64,000 bases of DNA, taken from Micromonospora echinospora. GTDB taxonomy: Bacteria; Actinomycetota; Actinomycetes; Mycobacteriales; Micromonosporaceae. The DNA lies in contig NZ_JACHJC010000001.1 in NCBI RefSeq assembly GCF_014203425.1, forward strand, positions 496,001 through 560,000. Reading direction: 5' to 3'. Shown here in pieces: positions 15,945 to 24,136 of the stretch. Position 1 is the first letter of the stretch; each line of letters opens with the position of its first letter. The notes below the pieces were generated by a model. It worked only from the letters and a program-made list of their open reading frames with translations. It had not been told where the DNA came from and did not search any database. The translations under genes were made by a program, and so were the position numbers.

Positions 15945-16901
15945 ATGCCGGGAACACCGCCGACCCGCTTCGTCTACCTGGGCCCCGAGGGCACCTTCGC
16001 CGAGCAGGCCCTGCGAACAGTGCCCGCCGCCGAGCGCGGGGACCGCACGCCGGCCCGCAGCGTCGGCGAGGCGCTCGACGCGGTACGCGCCGGCGAGGCG
16101 GACGCGGCTCTGGTGCCGCTGGAGAACTCCATCGGCGGCGCGGTCGGGGTGACGCTCGACGAGCTGGCCGAGGGCGACCCGTTGGTGATCACCCGGGAGG
16201 TCGTCCTGCCTGTGGAGTTCGTGCTCGCCGCCCGGCCGGGCACCACGCTCGCCGACGTGCGCGGCGTCGCCGCCCACCCGCAGGCGTCCACCCAGTGCCG
16301 GGGCTGGCTGCGCGAGCACCTGCCCGACGCCACAGTTGTCGACGTGCTCTCCAACGGCGCCGCCGCGGCCGGCGCGGCGAGCGGCGAGTACGACGCCGCC
16401 ATCTGCGCCCCGATCGGCGCGACCCGGCACCGGCTCGCCGTCCTCGCTGACAAGATCGCCGACCATCCGGACGCGGTGACCCGCTTCGCGCTGGTGTCCC
16501 GCCCGGGGCCGCCTCCGCCGCCGACCGGTGACGACCTCACCTCGCTGGCCGTCTACATCGCGCACGACCGGGTCGGCGCGCTGCTGGCGGTGCTCATGGA
16601 ACTGGCGGTGCGGGGCGTGAACATGACCCGTATCGAGTCCCGCCCCACCGGTGAGGCGCTCGGCCGGTACGTGTTCTTCCTGGACTGTGCCGGGCACGTC
16701 GCCGACGTACGCCTGGGCGAGGCGTTGCAGGGGCTGCGCCGGGTCTGCGCCGACGTGCGGTTCCTGGGGTCGTACCCCCGGCACCGCTGGAACGCGACGG
16801 CGGGTGACCGGCCCGCGCCCGCGCCGAGCGGGCTCTCCGACCTCGACTACGCCGATGCGGCGGCCTGGGTGGCCCGGCTGCGGGCCGGCGAGCTGAGCTG
16901 A
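15945..16901 (+). CDS. pheA: prephenate dehydratase
   Basis: A 318-residue monofunctional prephenate dehydratase, which converts prephenate to phenylpyruvate in phenylalanine synthesis. Residues 1-200 form the catalytic bilobe domain: FVYLGPEGTFAEQAL, ALVPLENSIGG, and the catalytic Thr-Arg-Phe in DAVTRFALVSR. About 208-290 is an ACT domain with the phenylalanine-binding segment MTRIESRPTG, so feedback inhibition by Phe is expected. There is no chorismate mutase domain. ATG 15945 follows TAGGCT by 7 nt (leaderless pattern). A short hairpin follows the stop. Confidence 0.92.
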   Translation: MPGTPPTRFVYLGPEGTFAEQALRTVPAAERGDRTPARSVGEALDAVRAGEADAALVPLENSIGGAVGVTLDELAEGDPLVITREVVLPVEFVLAARPGTTLADVRGVAAHPQASTQCRGWLREHLPDATVVDVLSNGAAAAGAASGEYDAAICAPIGATRHRLAVLADKIADHPDAVTRFALVSRPGPPPPPTGDDLTSLAVYIAHDRVGALLAVLMELAVRGVNMTRIESRPTGEALGRYVFFLDCAGHVADVRLGEALQGLRRVCADVRFLGSYPRHRWNATAGDRPAPAPSGLSDLDYADAAAWVARLRAGELS

Positions 16902-16905
16902 CCGG

Positions 16906-16934
16906 CCCGGGGCGACCACGGCGGGCGCCCCGGG
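16906..16934 (+). terminator. hairpin between pheA and AIM24 gene
   Basis: CCCGGGGCG (16906-16914) pairs with CGCCCCGGG (16926-16934) across an 11-nt loop, between two convergent genes. It can act in both directions. There is no T-run. Confidence 0.6.
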
Positions 16935-16944
16935 CACCGGGCCG

Positions 16945-17664
16945 TCACTGCAGCAGGCCGCCGAGCATGCCGCCCTGCTGCTGGGAGCCGCTGCCGGCCA
17001 CCGGAGGCTCCTCCGAGGGCTGGACCACGACGAAACCCTGCCCGGCGAAGCTCATCGTGAACGCCTCGCCGGTGCTGCGGCCGAGCAGCGTGCCGAGGCC
17101 GAGCTGCTCGGCGCGGTGGTAGCCGGTCTGGAGGTTCGCCGACCAGCAGACCGCCGCCTGCGGGTCCACGTACGTCGGCGCGTCCACGTTGAGCACCACA
17201 GGGGCGCCCTTCGTGGTTACGGCGATCCGGCCGTGGCCGGTGAAGACGCAGTTGAACAGGCCGGAGGAGGAGGCGATACCGGCGCCGCCGACCATCTTGA
17301 TGTCGTACTGCAGGGTCGAGTCGAAGGCCAGCACGCTGGAGCCGTTGATGGACAGCGCGTCGCCCGGCTCCAGGTCGATGATGTGCACGTCCTTGGCGAA
17401 GTCGGCGAGGAACACGTCGCCGCGCCCGGAGACCTTCATCAGCGGCACGCCCTCACCGGTGAGGCGCTGCTTGATGAACTTGCCGATGCCGCCGGAGCCG
17501 AGGGCCTGGAACTGCACCTGGCCCTGGTACGCGACCATCGAGCCGACGCGGGCCATCGCCTCGCCGTTCAGCTCGATCTTCAGCATCTTGGAGTTCTGCA
17601 ACCGCATGCCCGGCTGCTGGGACTCCTTCTCGAGGTTCTCCGCGGAGAACAGCGCGCTACGCAT
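16945..17664 (-). CDS. AIM24 family protein
   Basis: A 239-residue protein of the AIM24/TIGR00266 beta-roll family. It shows the Gly- and Val-rich repeated strand pattern: LKIELNGEAMARVGSMVAYQG, DVFLADFAKDVHIIDLEPGD, and LFNCVFTGHGRIAVTTKG. The biochemical role in bacteria is unknown. The C-terminus (GSGSQQQGGMLGGLLQ) is Gln/Gly-rich. ATG 17664 is preceded on its strand by CAGGAGG, which decides the start over an upstream in-frame codon. It is convergent with pheA. Confidence 0.85.
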   Translation of the reverse strand: MRSALFSAENLEKESQQPGMRLQNSKMLKIELNGEAMARVGSMVAYQGQVQFQALGSGGIGKFIKQRLTGEGVPLMKVSGRGDVFLADFAKDVHIIDLEPGDALSINGSSVLAFDSTLQYDIKMVGGAGIASSSGLFNCVFTGHGRIAVTTKGAPVVLNVDAPTYVDPQAAVCWSANLQTGYHRAEQLGLGTLLGRSTGEAFTMSFAGQGFVVVQPSEEPPVAGSGSQQQGGMLGGLLQ

Positions 17665-17759
17665 GGGGTTTCCTCCTGGGTCAGGATGTGCCTGACCACG
17701 GAGATTAGGGGACCGGCGCAACCGCCGGGATCAGCCGGGCGGAGGCGCGCCGCGACCGG

Positions 17760-18110
17760 TCAGCCCCAGCCGAGGGCGTGCAGACGCTCGTCGTCGATGC
17801 CGAAGTGGTGGGCGATCTCGTGCACCACTGTCACCGCGACCTCCTCGACGACGTCGTCGTCGGTGTCGCAGATCGCCAGGATCGGATTTCGGTAGATCAG
17901 GATGCGATCGGGCAGCACGCCGGAGTAGTCCCAGCCGCGAGAGGTGAGCGAATGCCCCTCGTACAGGCCGAGCAGGTCCTCGCCCGGCGGCGGGTCGTCC
18001 TCGACCAGGATGACCACGTTGCTCATGAGCCCGAGCAGTTCCTCGGGCACCTCGTCGAGCGCCTCACCGACCAGTTCCTCGAACCGGTCCCGGCTCATCT
18101 CCACGGCCAC
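17760..18110 (-). CDS. metallopeptidase family (zincin-like) protein
   Basis: A 116-residue protein with VVHEIAHHFGIDDERLHALGW at its end. The HExxH-x2-G-x-D motif supplies two His ligands, the catalytic Glu and a final Asp ligand, which places it in the small DUF1025/metallopeptidase family of minimal zincins. N-terminal residues (RFEELVGEALDEVPEELLG) form the conserved helix of that family. Start may be GTG 18110 or ATG 18098. The physiological substrate is unknown. It precedes (on the same strand) the AIM24 gene by about 95 bp. Confidence 0.82.
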   Translation of the reverse strand: MAVEMSRDRFEELVGEALDEVPEELLGLMSNVVILVEDDPPPGEDLLGLYEGHSLTSRGWDYSGVLPDRILIYRNPILAICDTDDDVVEEVAVTVVHEIAHHFGIDDERLHALGWG

Positions 18111-18193
18111 GCGGCCCGGTCACTCCCCCACAATCGGCACGTCGCACGGCGAGGGCGGCCCGCAGGACACCCTCGCCATGCCGTACGTGATGG

Positions 18194-18622
18194 TCAGGCC
18201 AGGCGGGCGTTCAGCGTGATCTGCGCGCCCGGCGACAGCAGCCGGGAGATCGGGCAGTTCTCCTTGGCCGCCTCGGCCAGCTTGGTGAACTCGGCCTGGT
18301 CGATGCCCGGAACCTGGCCGACGGTCTCCAGGTCGATGCGGGTCACGGTCATGCCGGCGTCGGTCTTGTCGAAGTGCACCTTGGCGGTGGTCTCCACCGC
18401 CGTCTCCTGGGCGCCGGCGTCGGCGAGCTGCTTGGAGAGCGCCATCGAGAAGCAGCCGGCGTGCGCGGCGCCGATCAGCTCCTCGGGGTTGGTCCCCTCG
18501 CCCTCCTCGAAGCGCGACTTGAAGGAGTAGTTGCCGGACAGGCCGCCCTTGCCGGTGCGGACGGTGCCGGACCCCTCGGTGAGGTTGCCCTGCCAGCGAG
18601 CGGATGCGGTACGGATAGGCAT
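18194..18622 (-). CDS. osmC: OsmC/Ohr-family peroxiredoxin
   Basis: A 142-residue OsmC-type thiol peroxidase. The two redox cysteines are in GAAHAGCFSMALSKQL and AKENCPISRLLS, with the conserved N-terminal ARWQGNLTEGSGTVRTG and PEELIGAAHA. These enzymes reduce organic hydroperoxides with a resolving thiol system. OsmC and Ohr differ in detail; the GNLTEGSGTV and FEEGEGTNPEELI features favour OsmC. It lies 83 bp upstream of the zincin gene on the same strand and could share a transcript. Confidence 0.87.
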   Translation of the reverse strand: MPIRTASARWQGNLTEGSGTVRTGKGGLSGNYSFKSRFEEGEGTNPEELIGAAHAGCFSMALSKQLADAGAQETAVETTAKVHFDKTDAGMTVTRIDLETVGQVPGIDQAEFTKLAEAAKENCPISRLLSPGAQITLNARLA

Positions 18623-18739
18623 GGCACGACGCTAACCGAAAGCGGGCCGCGTCGCACCGCACCTCCGGACGACGATCCGGGCCGGCGGGTGTGTGCTGTG
18701 CCATGATTCGACGCAGGCCCGCGTACGGGAAGGGTGGCC

Positions 18740-19474
18740 ATGTCACAGGATCTCCCCGTCCCCCGGCAGGAGAAGCGAACCCCCGTGCGGGACGACCGGT
18801 CCGACGACACCACTGTCGTCGAGTGGGGTGACGCCGAGCCGGAGTCCACCGGCCGGGCCGGACGCACACTCGCCGCGCTGGGCCGGGACCGCCGGCTGCC
18901 GACGGTTCTCGCCGGACTCGCCACGGTGGCCGCGGTCGCCTCGCTGATCGGCGAGTGGCTGATCATCACGGTGCCGGCCGAGGCCCGGGACGACGACGCG
19001 CCCACCCGGCTGACCAGCGGCATCTCCGAGATCGGCGGGTTCGGGGTGGCGTACCTGGTGGGCCTGCTCGGGTTGTCCGTGGCGCTGGCTCTGGCGCTGC
19101 GCGGCGCCCCAGCGGTCCGTCGGCACGCCGCGCTCGCCGGGCTGGGCCTCTCGGCGGGCGTGCTCGGCGTGCTGGTCGCGACCGCCGCGTCCCTCCAGCA
19201 GCTGGCCCGGCGCATCCTGTTCTTCGTCGGGGACCAGCGCCTCGACGTGGAGCACGGGCGCGGCCTGGCCACCGCGTTCCTCGCCGTCGCGCTGCTGGCC
19301 GCCGCGCTGCGCCTCGCCGGCCGTCCGGCCGGGGACGCGCCCGTGGACGAGGAGCCGGACGACGACCGGCCCGCCCGGCGGGGCCGGGCCGCCGAGGACG
19401 ACCTGCCTCCGGCGCCCGCAGACCTGACGGTGCAGCCCACGGTGCCGTTCGCGGACCCCGACCGGTCCCGCTGA
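18740..19474 (+). CDS. four-helix membrane protein of unknown function
   Basis: A 244-residue protein. A charged cytoplasmic N-terminus (about 1-50) is followed by four hydrophobic helices at roughly 55-76, 100-122, 132-155 and 172-192, and a Pro/Asp/Arg-rich C-terminal tail of about 45 residues. An amphipathic segment RILFFVGDQRLDVEHGRG sits between helices 3 and 4. I recognise no family. ATG 18740 is preceded by GGGAAGG; GTG 18734 is a weaker alternative. It is divergent from osmC. Confidence 0.65.
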   Translation: MSQDLPVPRQEKRTPVRDDRSDDTTVVEWGDAEPESTGRAGRTLAALGRDRRLPTVLAGLATVAAVASLIGEWLIITVPAEARDDDAPTRLTSGISEIGGFGVAYLVGLLGLSVALALALRGAPAVRRHAALAGLGLSAGVLGVLVATAASLQQLARRILFFVGDQRLDVEHGRGLATAFLAVALLAAALRLAGRPAGDAPVDEEPDDDRPARRGRAAEDDLPPAPADLTVQPTVPFADPDRSR

Positions 19475-19652
19475 CGCAGCGCCGGCACCGCCTCCGCCGG
19501 CCACCGCGGGGCCGTCGTCGCTTCGTCTCCGATTCGCCGGAAAGCCGTGGTTGCCGCCCGTTCCGCGAGATACGGTTGCTGCCCGCCGTCCCATGGTCGC
19601 GGCACCGAGGACCTGGTCGGCCGGCGTGACGGCGGCGGGCGAAGGAGGAACC

Positions 19653-20474
19653 ATGACCCGCCCGGGACTGCCCAAGCTGATCGCCACCGACCTGGACGGC
19701 ACGCTCGTCCGCAGCGACGAGACCGTCTCCGCGTACACCCATCGGGTGCTGGACCGGGTGCGGTCCGCCGGGATTCCGGTGGTCGGCGCGACCGGCCGCG
19801 GACCGCGCCTGACCGAACTCACCCGCAACGACATCCGGGCCGCTGACTTCCTGGTGATGGCCGGCGGCGGCCGGGTCGTGGACCAGAGCGACCCCGAAGG
19901 GCCGTTGGTGCTGCGCGACGAGCGGCTGCCCGGCGAGGTGCTGGCCCGGATCCTCACCGACCTGGAGGCGGTGGTCGGCCCGCTCACCGTGATGGTGGAG
20001 GCGTCGGACGAACACGACGCGCCGCTGTGGGGCGACTACCACCCGAGCTGGCCCTACCCGGACCGGTTCGAGGCGCGCAGCCGGATCGAATGCCTGTCCT
20101 GCGACGTGATCAAGGCGTTCGCCCGGACCGCCGACCACCACGTGGACGAACTGCTGGCGGCGGCGCGGGCGATCGTGCCACCGCAGGTGGCCACGCTCAC
20201 CCAGGCCGGGCTCGGCTTCATCGAGATCTGCCCGCCCCGCACCGACAAGGCCAGCGGCCTGAGCGTGATCGCCGAGCGGCTCGGCGTGGACCCGGCCGAC
20301 GTGCTGGTCTTCGGCGACCAGCCCAACGACCTGCCGATGTTCGACTGGGCGGGATGGGCCCGGGTGGCGGTGGCGAACGCCCACCCGGAGGTGCGCGCCG
20401 CGGCGGACGAGATCACCTTGCGCAACGACGACGACGGGGTCGCGGTCTACCTGGACCGACTACTCTCCCGGTGA
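19653..20474 (+). CDS. HAD-superfamily Cof-type phosphatase, copy 1
   Basis: A 273-residue Cof-type HAD hydrolase: motif I LIATDLDGTLVRSDE (nucleophile Asp), motif II GATGRG, and motif IV VLVFGDQPNDLPMFDWAG. The C2B-type cap lies between motifs II and III. The family dephosphorylates sugar phosphates or cofactors such as FMN or PLP; the substrate is not predictable. ATG 19653 follows a strong GAAGGAGG. The stop overlaps the next gene's ATG (TGATG), so the two HAD paralogues are translationally coupled. Confidence 0.87.
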   Translation: MTRPGLPKLIATDLDGTLVRSDETVSAYTHRVLDRVRSAGIPVVGATGRGPRLTELTRNDIRAADFLVMAGGGRVVDQSDPEGPLVLRDERLPGEVLARILTDLEAVVGPLTVMVEASDEHDAPLWGDYHPSWPYPDRFEARSRIECLSCDVIKAFARTADHHVDELLAAARAIVPPQVATLTQAGLGFIEICPPRTDKASGLSVIAERLGVDPADVLVFGDQPNDLPMFDWAGWARVAVANAHPEVRAAADEITLRNDDDGVAVYLDRLLSR

Positions 20475-21286
20475 TGGAAGATCCACCTCGGCTCGTCGCC
20501 TCCGACATCGACGGCACGCTGCTTCGCGACGACCGGACGCTCAGCGCGCGTACCGCCGCGGTGCTGGCCCGCATCAACGCCTCCGGCACGCCGGTGGTCC
20601 TGGTCACCGGCCGTCCGATCCGCTGGCTCCAGATGGTGTACGAGCAGCTCACCGAGCCGCTGCCGGCGATCTGCGCCAACGGCGCGGTGGTGTACGACCC
20701 GGTCACCGACCAGGTGCTGCGGGCCGACCCGCTCGCCCCGGAACTGCTGGCGGAGGTGGCCCGGCGGCTGCGCGCCGAGGTGCCCGGGGTGAGCCTCGCG
20801 GTGGAGATCGTGGACAGCCGGCAGATGCGGCACGAGGCGCACTACCCGCTGCGCTGGGACGCCGACCTCGACGCGATCCGGGCAGTCGAGTCGCCCGAGG
20901 AGCTGCTCGCCGTGCCCGCTGTGAAGCTGCTGGCGCGAGCCGGTGAGCAGGACCCGGACGTGTTCGTACAGGTGGTGGCGGGCGCGCTGGAAGGGCTGGC
21001 CGAGGCGACCCACTCGTCGTACAGCGGGCTGATCGAGATCTCGGCGGCCGGCGTGACGAAGGCGGCCGGGCTGGCCTGGTACGCGGAGCGGCTGGGCGTC
21101 GACGAGCGGGACGTGCTGGCCTTCGGCGACATGCCCAACGACGTGCCGATGCTGGCCTGGGCCGGACGCGCGGTGGCAGTCGCCAACGCCCACCCGGCGG
21201 TGCGGGAAATCGCTCACGAGGTCACCGGGCCGAACACCGAGGACGGTGTGGCGGCGTACCTGGAGAAGGTCTTCGGGGTGGACTGA
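20474..21286 (+). CDS. HAD-superfamily Cof-type phosphatase, copy 2
   Basis: A 270-residue paralogue of the preceding gene with motif I LVASDIDGTLLRDDR, motif II LVTGRPIRW and motif IV DVLAFGDMPNDVPMLAWAG. The two products share layout but differ in the cap, so they probably have different substrates. ATG 20474 overlaps the preceding stop by one base. A perfect 14-bp hairpin terminator follows before the convergent bpa gene. Confidence 0.87.
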   Translation: MEDPPRLVASDIDGTLLRDDRTLSARTAAVLARINASGTPVVLVTGRPIRWLQMVYEQLTEPLPAICANGAVVYDPVTDQVLRADPLAPELLAEVARRLRAEVPGVSLAVEIVDSRQMRHEAHYPLRWDADLDAIRAVESPEELLAVPAVKLLARAGEQDPDVFVQVVAGALEGLAEATHSSYSGLIEISAAGVTKAAGLAWYAERLGVDERDVLAFGDMPNDVPMLAWAGRAVAVANAHPAVREIAHEVTGPNTEDGVAAYLEKVFGVD

Positions 21287-21289
21287 CCG

Positions 21290-21322
21290 ACCGGCCGGGG
21301 CGCTCGACGCGCCCCGGCCGGT
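21290..21322. terminator. bidirectional hairpin terminator
   Basis: ACCGGCCGGGGCGC (21290-21303) pairs perfectly with GCGCCCCGGCCGGT (21309-21322) over a 5-nt loop. It lies in the 39-bp gap between convergent stops, so it probably serves both the HAD operon and bpa. Confidence 0.8.
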
Positions 21323-21325
21323 GGG

Positions 21326-21907
21326 TCACAGGTACTGGCCGGGCGCGTGGCCCTCGCCACCGGCACCGGGGATCCCGGGCATGCCCGGGATCACGCCGCC
21401 GGGGCCGCTGGGCAGCGCCTGACGGCCCGAGCGCATCTGCTCCAGCTGGACGCGGGCGGCCATCTGCTGGGCCACCAGCGCGGCCTGGATGCCGTGGAAC
21501 AGGCCCTCCAGCCAGCCCACCAGCTGGGCGTGCGCGATCCGCAGCTCGCCCTCGCTCGGCGTCTGCTGCTCGGTGAACGGCAGCGAGATCCGCTCCAGCT
21601 CCTCGCGCAGCTCGGGTGCGAGGCCCTCCTTCAGCTCCACGATCGAGCGCTCGTGGATCTCCCGCATCCGGTTCCGGCTGGCGTCGTCCAGCGGCGCCGC
21701 CTTCACCTCCTCCAGCAGCTGCTTGATCATGCTGCCGATCCGCATCACCTTGGCCGGCTGCTCGACCAGGCGGGTCGGGTCCTCGCCCTTGCCCTCCTCG
21801 GTCTGCACCGTGCCGACCGGGCGGCCGTCCGGCCCGACCACCACCACGGTGCCGGGGATGCCATCGTTGCCCTGCTCGTCGTCCCGTCCGGAATGCGCTT
21901 CGGTCAT
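21326..21907 (-). CDS. bpa: bacterial proteasome activator
   Basis: A 193-residue Bpa (PafE) protein, an ATP-independent ring that opens the 20S proteasome of actinobacteria. It has an acidic disordered N-terminus, a four-helix core (MKQLLEEVKAAP-like region through AALVAQQMAARVQLEQM), a Gly/Pro-rich tail and a C-terminal GQYL. The last residues fit the HbYX motif (hydrophobic-Tyr-any) that docks into the proteasome alpha ring. ATG 21907 is chosen; ATG 21916 would add three residues. Proteasome genes themselves are not in the window. Confidence 0.9.
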   Translation of the reverse strand: MTEAHSGRDDEQGNDGIPGTVVVVGPDGRPVGTVQTEEGKGEDPTRLVEQPAKVMRIGSMIKQLLEEVKAAPLDDASRNRMREIHERSIVELKEGLAPELREELERISLPFTEQQTPSEGELRIAHAQLVGWLEGLFHGIQAALVAQQMAARVQLEQMRSGRQALPSGPGGVIPGMPGIPGAGGEGHAPGQYL

Positions 21908-21973
21908 GGCACCCATCTTTACCCACGTCGACCATGTGCACGCGGCCGGACCGGGGGGCGCTACCGTCGCCGC

Positions 21974-22801
21974 ATGCTCTCCGACCCGCGCGAGGTGCTG
22001 ACCCGCCCGTCCCCACCGCCGGACGCGACAGTCGCCTACGGCGATCACCCGGACCAGCTCGCCGACCTGCGCCGGCCTGCCGGCGACGGGCCGCCCCGGC
22101 CGCTCGTCGTCGTGGTGCACGGCGGTTTCTGGCGAGCCGAGTACGACAGGGCCCACACCGGCCCGATGGCGGCGGCGCTGGCCGCGCTCGGCCACCCGGT
22201 CGCGCAGATCGAGTACCGCCGGACCGGCCGGCCGGGCGGCGGCTGGCCGCACACGCTGACCGACGTCCGCGCCGGGGTCGCCGCCCTGCCCGGCCTGGCC
22301 GCCGCGGCGCTGCCCGGCCGGGTGGCGCCCGTGCCGCCGATCCTGATCGGCCATTCCGCGGGCGGGCACCTGGCCCTGTACGTGGCCGCGCACGCCCCGC
22401 AGACGGTCGCCGGGGTGCTCGCGCTGGCCCCGGTGGCCGACCTCGCCGAGGCGTACCGGCTGGACCTGGACGGTGGGGCGGTGGCCGCGCTGCTCGGCGG
22501 CTCTCCGGAGGACGTGCCGGACCGGTACGCGGACGCGGATCCGTCGAAATCCGTACCCGCATCAACACGGACGGTAGTCATACACGGCGAATTGGATGTG
22601 CAGGTCCCCGCCTCGATCAGCCGATCCTGGGTGGCCGCCGACCGGGCCGCCGGGGGGACTTCCACGCTGATTGAGCTGCCCGAATGCGAGCATTTCGGGC
22701 TGATCGACCCGGACTCCACCGCCTGGCCCCGGGTGACACAGGCGTTGCGGTCGCTTCACGATGATCTTCAAGGCATTGACGCAGCGTCGCCGACCAGGTA
22801 G
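21974..22801 (+). CDS. alpha/beta hydrolase (kynurenine-formamidase-like)
   Basis: A 275-residue alpha/beta hydrolase. It has an oxyanion motif VVVHGGFWRAEYD (HGGxW, as in arylformamidases), the nucleophile elbow IGHSAGGHLA with catalytic Ser, a catalytic Asp in VIHGELDVQVP and a His in ECEHFGLIDP. The HGGxW motif is typical of kynurenine formamidase-type and related carboxylic ester hydrolases; without kyn genes nearby the substrate is open. ATG 21974 follows TACCGT by 6 nt (leaderless pattern). It is divergent from bpa with a 66-bp gap. Confidence 0.8.
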   Translation: MLSDPREVLTRPSPPPDATVAYGDHPDQLADLRRPAGDGPPRPLVVVVHGGFWRAEYDRAHTGPMAAALAALGHPVAQIEYRRTGRPGGGWPHTLTDVRAGVAALPGLAAAALPGRVAPVPPILIGHSAGGHLALYVAAHAPQTVAGVLALAPVADLAEAYRLDLDGGAVAALLGGSPEDVPDRYADADPSKSVPASTRTVVIHGELDVQVPASISRSWVAADRAAGGTSTLIELPECEHFGLIDPDSTAWPRVTQALRSLHDDLQGIDAASPTR

Positions 22802-22822
22802 AACGCCGAAGGGGTGTGCACC

Positions 22823-24073
22823 ATGGCCACCCCGTCGGGAAGGAAGTCGGTGGCACAGATGAACCGCAGGCGAGCCCTGCAAATGCTGGCCGCACTGGGT
22901 ACCACCGGACTGGCGGCGGGTTGCGGCTCCGGGGAGGCAGACACCGGGGAGCAGTCCGGGTCCGGCAGCCCGATCAAAGTCGGGCTGATCGTGCCCGGCA
23001 GCGGGGCGAACAAGGCCATCGGCGACGAGATCACCAACGGCTTCCAGCTCTACCTCCGCCTGCGCGGGCAGCAGATCGCCGGCCACCCGGTCACGCTGGT
23101 GCCCGCCGAGGAGGGCACCACCGCCGCGTCCGGCAAGGCCGCTGTGGAGCGCCTGCTCAAAGAGGATGTGCTCGCGCTCACCGGCGTGGTCAGCCCGGCC
23201 GTCATGACCGGCATCAAGGACTCGGTCGAGCAGGCCCGGGTGCCGTTGATCGGCTCCAACGCGTCGCCCTCGACGCTGCAGGGCGTCGTCTACATCTGGC
23301 GTACGTCGTACGTGCTGACCGAGCCCGGCGAGGCGCTCGGGGAGTACCTGCGCCAGAAACTGGACGCGTCGAGCCGCATCGCCATCTTCGGCACCCGCGG
23401 CCAGGGCAGCGAGGACGTCGTCGAAGGGCTGCGGCGGGCGTACGAGCGGGGTCGCCGGCTCACCGAGGACCCGATCTTCACCGACGACTCCGACAACCCC
23501 ACGCGAGAGCTGTACGCCGGGCCGATCCGCAAGGCGCTGGGGCGGAAGCCGGACGCGGTCTTCTGCCACTACTCGGGCACCCAGGCCGTCCAGTTCGTCA
23601 AGCAGCTCTACGCCCAGGGCTACCGGGGGCCGATCTACGCCCCCGGGTTCCTCACCGAGGGCACCGCGCTGGACCAGCTCGACGACGGCGAGAAGGGCCG
23701 CGACCGCAAGCTGATCGAGGCGAACGGCCTCGAGACCGCGCTCAACTACTCGGCCGACCTGAACAACACCGCCAACCGGATCTTCGCCTCGGCGTACCGG
23801 AAGACGTTCAACTCCGCGCCGACCACGTACGCGATGGCCTCCTACGACGCCGCGCTGGTGCTGGACAAGGCGATCCGGCTGGCCGGGGCGAACCCGTCCC
23901 CGCAGCAGGTCAACCTGGCGCTGGGCAAGATCGGCCAGGTGGACAGCCCGCGCGGCACCTGGCAGTTCAACCAGACCCGTACCCCGCAGCAGAAGTGGTA
24001 CCTGCGCCGGGTGCAGACCGACGGCCGGCTGCTGTCCAACATCGTGATCAACGAGCTGGCCACGCTGGGCTGA
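22823..24073 (+). CDS. branched-chain-amino-acid-type ABC substrate-binding lipoprotein
   Basis: A 416-residue type I periplasmic-binding-protein-like lipoprotein (LivJ family, Peripla_BP_6). It has a twin-Arg-like N-terminus (NRRRALQMLAALG), a lipobox GLAAGC with the Cys near residue 33, and the two-lobe body: IKVGLIVPGSGANKAIG, VTLVPAEEGTTAAS, VLALTGVVSPAVMTGIKD, and PTTYAMASYDAALVLDKAI. No permease or ATPase genes follow, so it is an orphan receptor or belongs to a transporter elsewhere. The RBS GAAGGGG precedes ATG 22823. A 44-bp palindrome ends the gene. Confidence 0.85.
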   Translation: MATPSGRKSVAQMNRRRALQMLAALGTTGLAAGCGSGEADTGEQSGSGSPIKVGLIVPGSGANKAIGDEITNGFQLYLRLRGQQIAGHPVTLVPAEEGTTAASGKAAVERLLKEDVLALTGVVSPAVMTGIKDSVEQARVPLIGSNASPSTLQGVVYIWRTSYVLTEPGEALGEYLRQKLDASSRIAIFGTRGQGSEDVVEGLRRAYERGRRLTEDPIFTDDSDNPTRELYAGPIRKALGRKPDAVFCHYSGTQAVQFVKQLYAQGYRGPIYAPGFLTEGTALDQLDDGEKGRDRKLIEANGLETALNYSADLNNTANRIFASAYRKTFNSAPTTYAMASYDAALVLDKAIRLAGANPSPQQVNLALGKIGQVDSPRGTWQFNQTRTPQQKWYLRRVQTDGRLLSNIVINELATLG

Positions 24074-24085
24074 CCGGCTCCCGTA

Positions 24086-24129
24086 CACGCGAAGGGCGGC
24101 CTCCCCGCGGGGAGGCCGCCCTTCGCGTG
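24086..24129. terminator. 44-bp perfect palindrome, bidirectional terminator
   Basis: The 22-bp arm CACGCGAAGGGCGGCCTCCC-CG (24086-24107) is followed immediately by its exact reverse complement (24108-24129). It lies between convergent stops at 24073 and 24137. The outer GAAGGG/CCCTTCGCG feature recurs in the terminator at 59555-59589, suggesting a shared style of terminator in this genome. Confidence 0.85.
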
Positions 24130-24136
24130 CCGGGGC

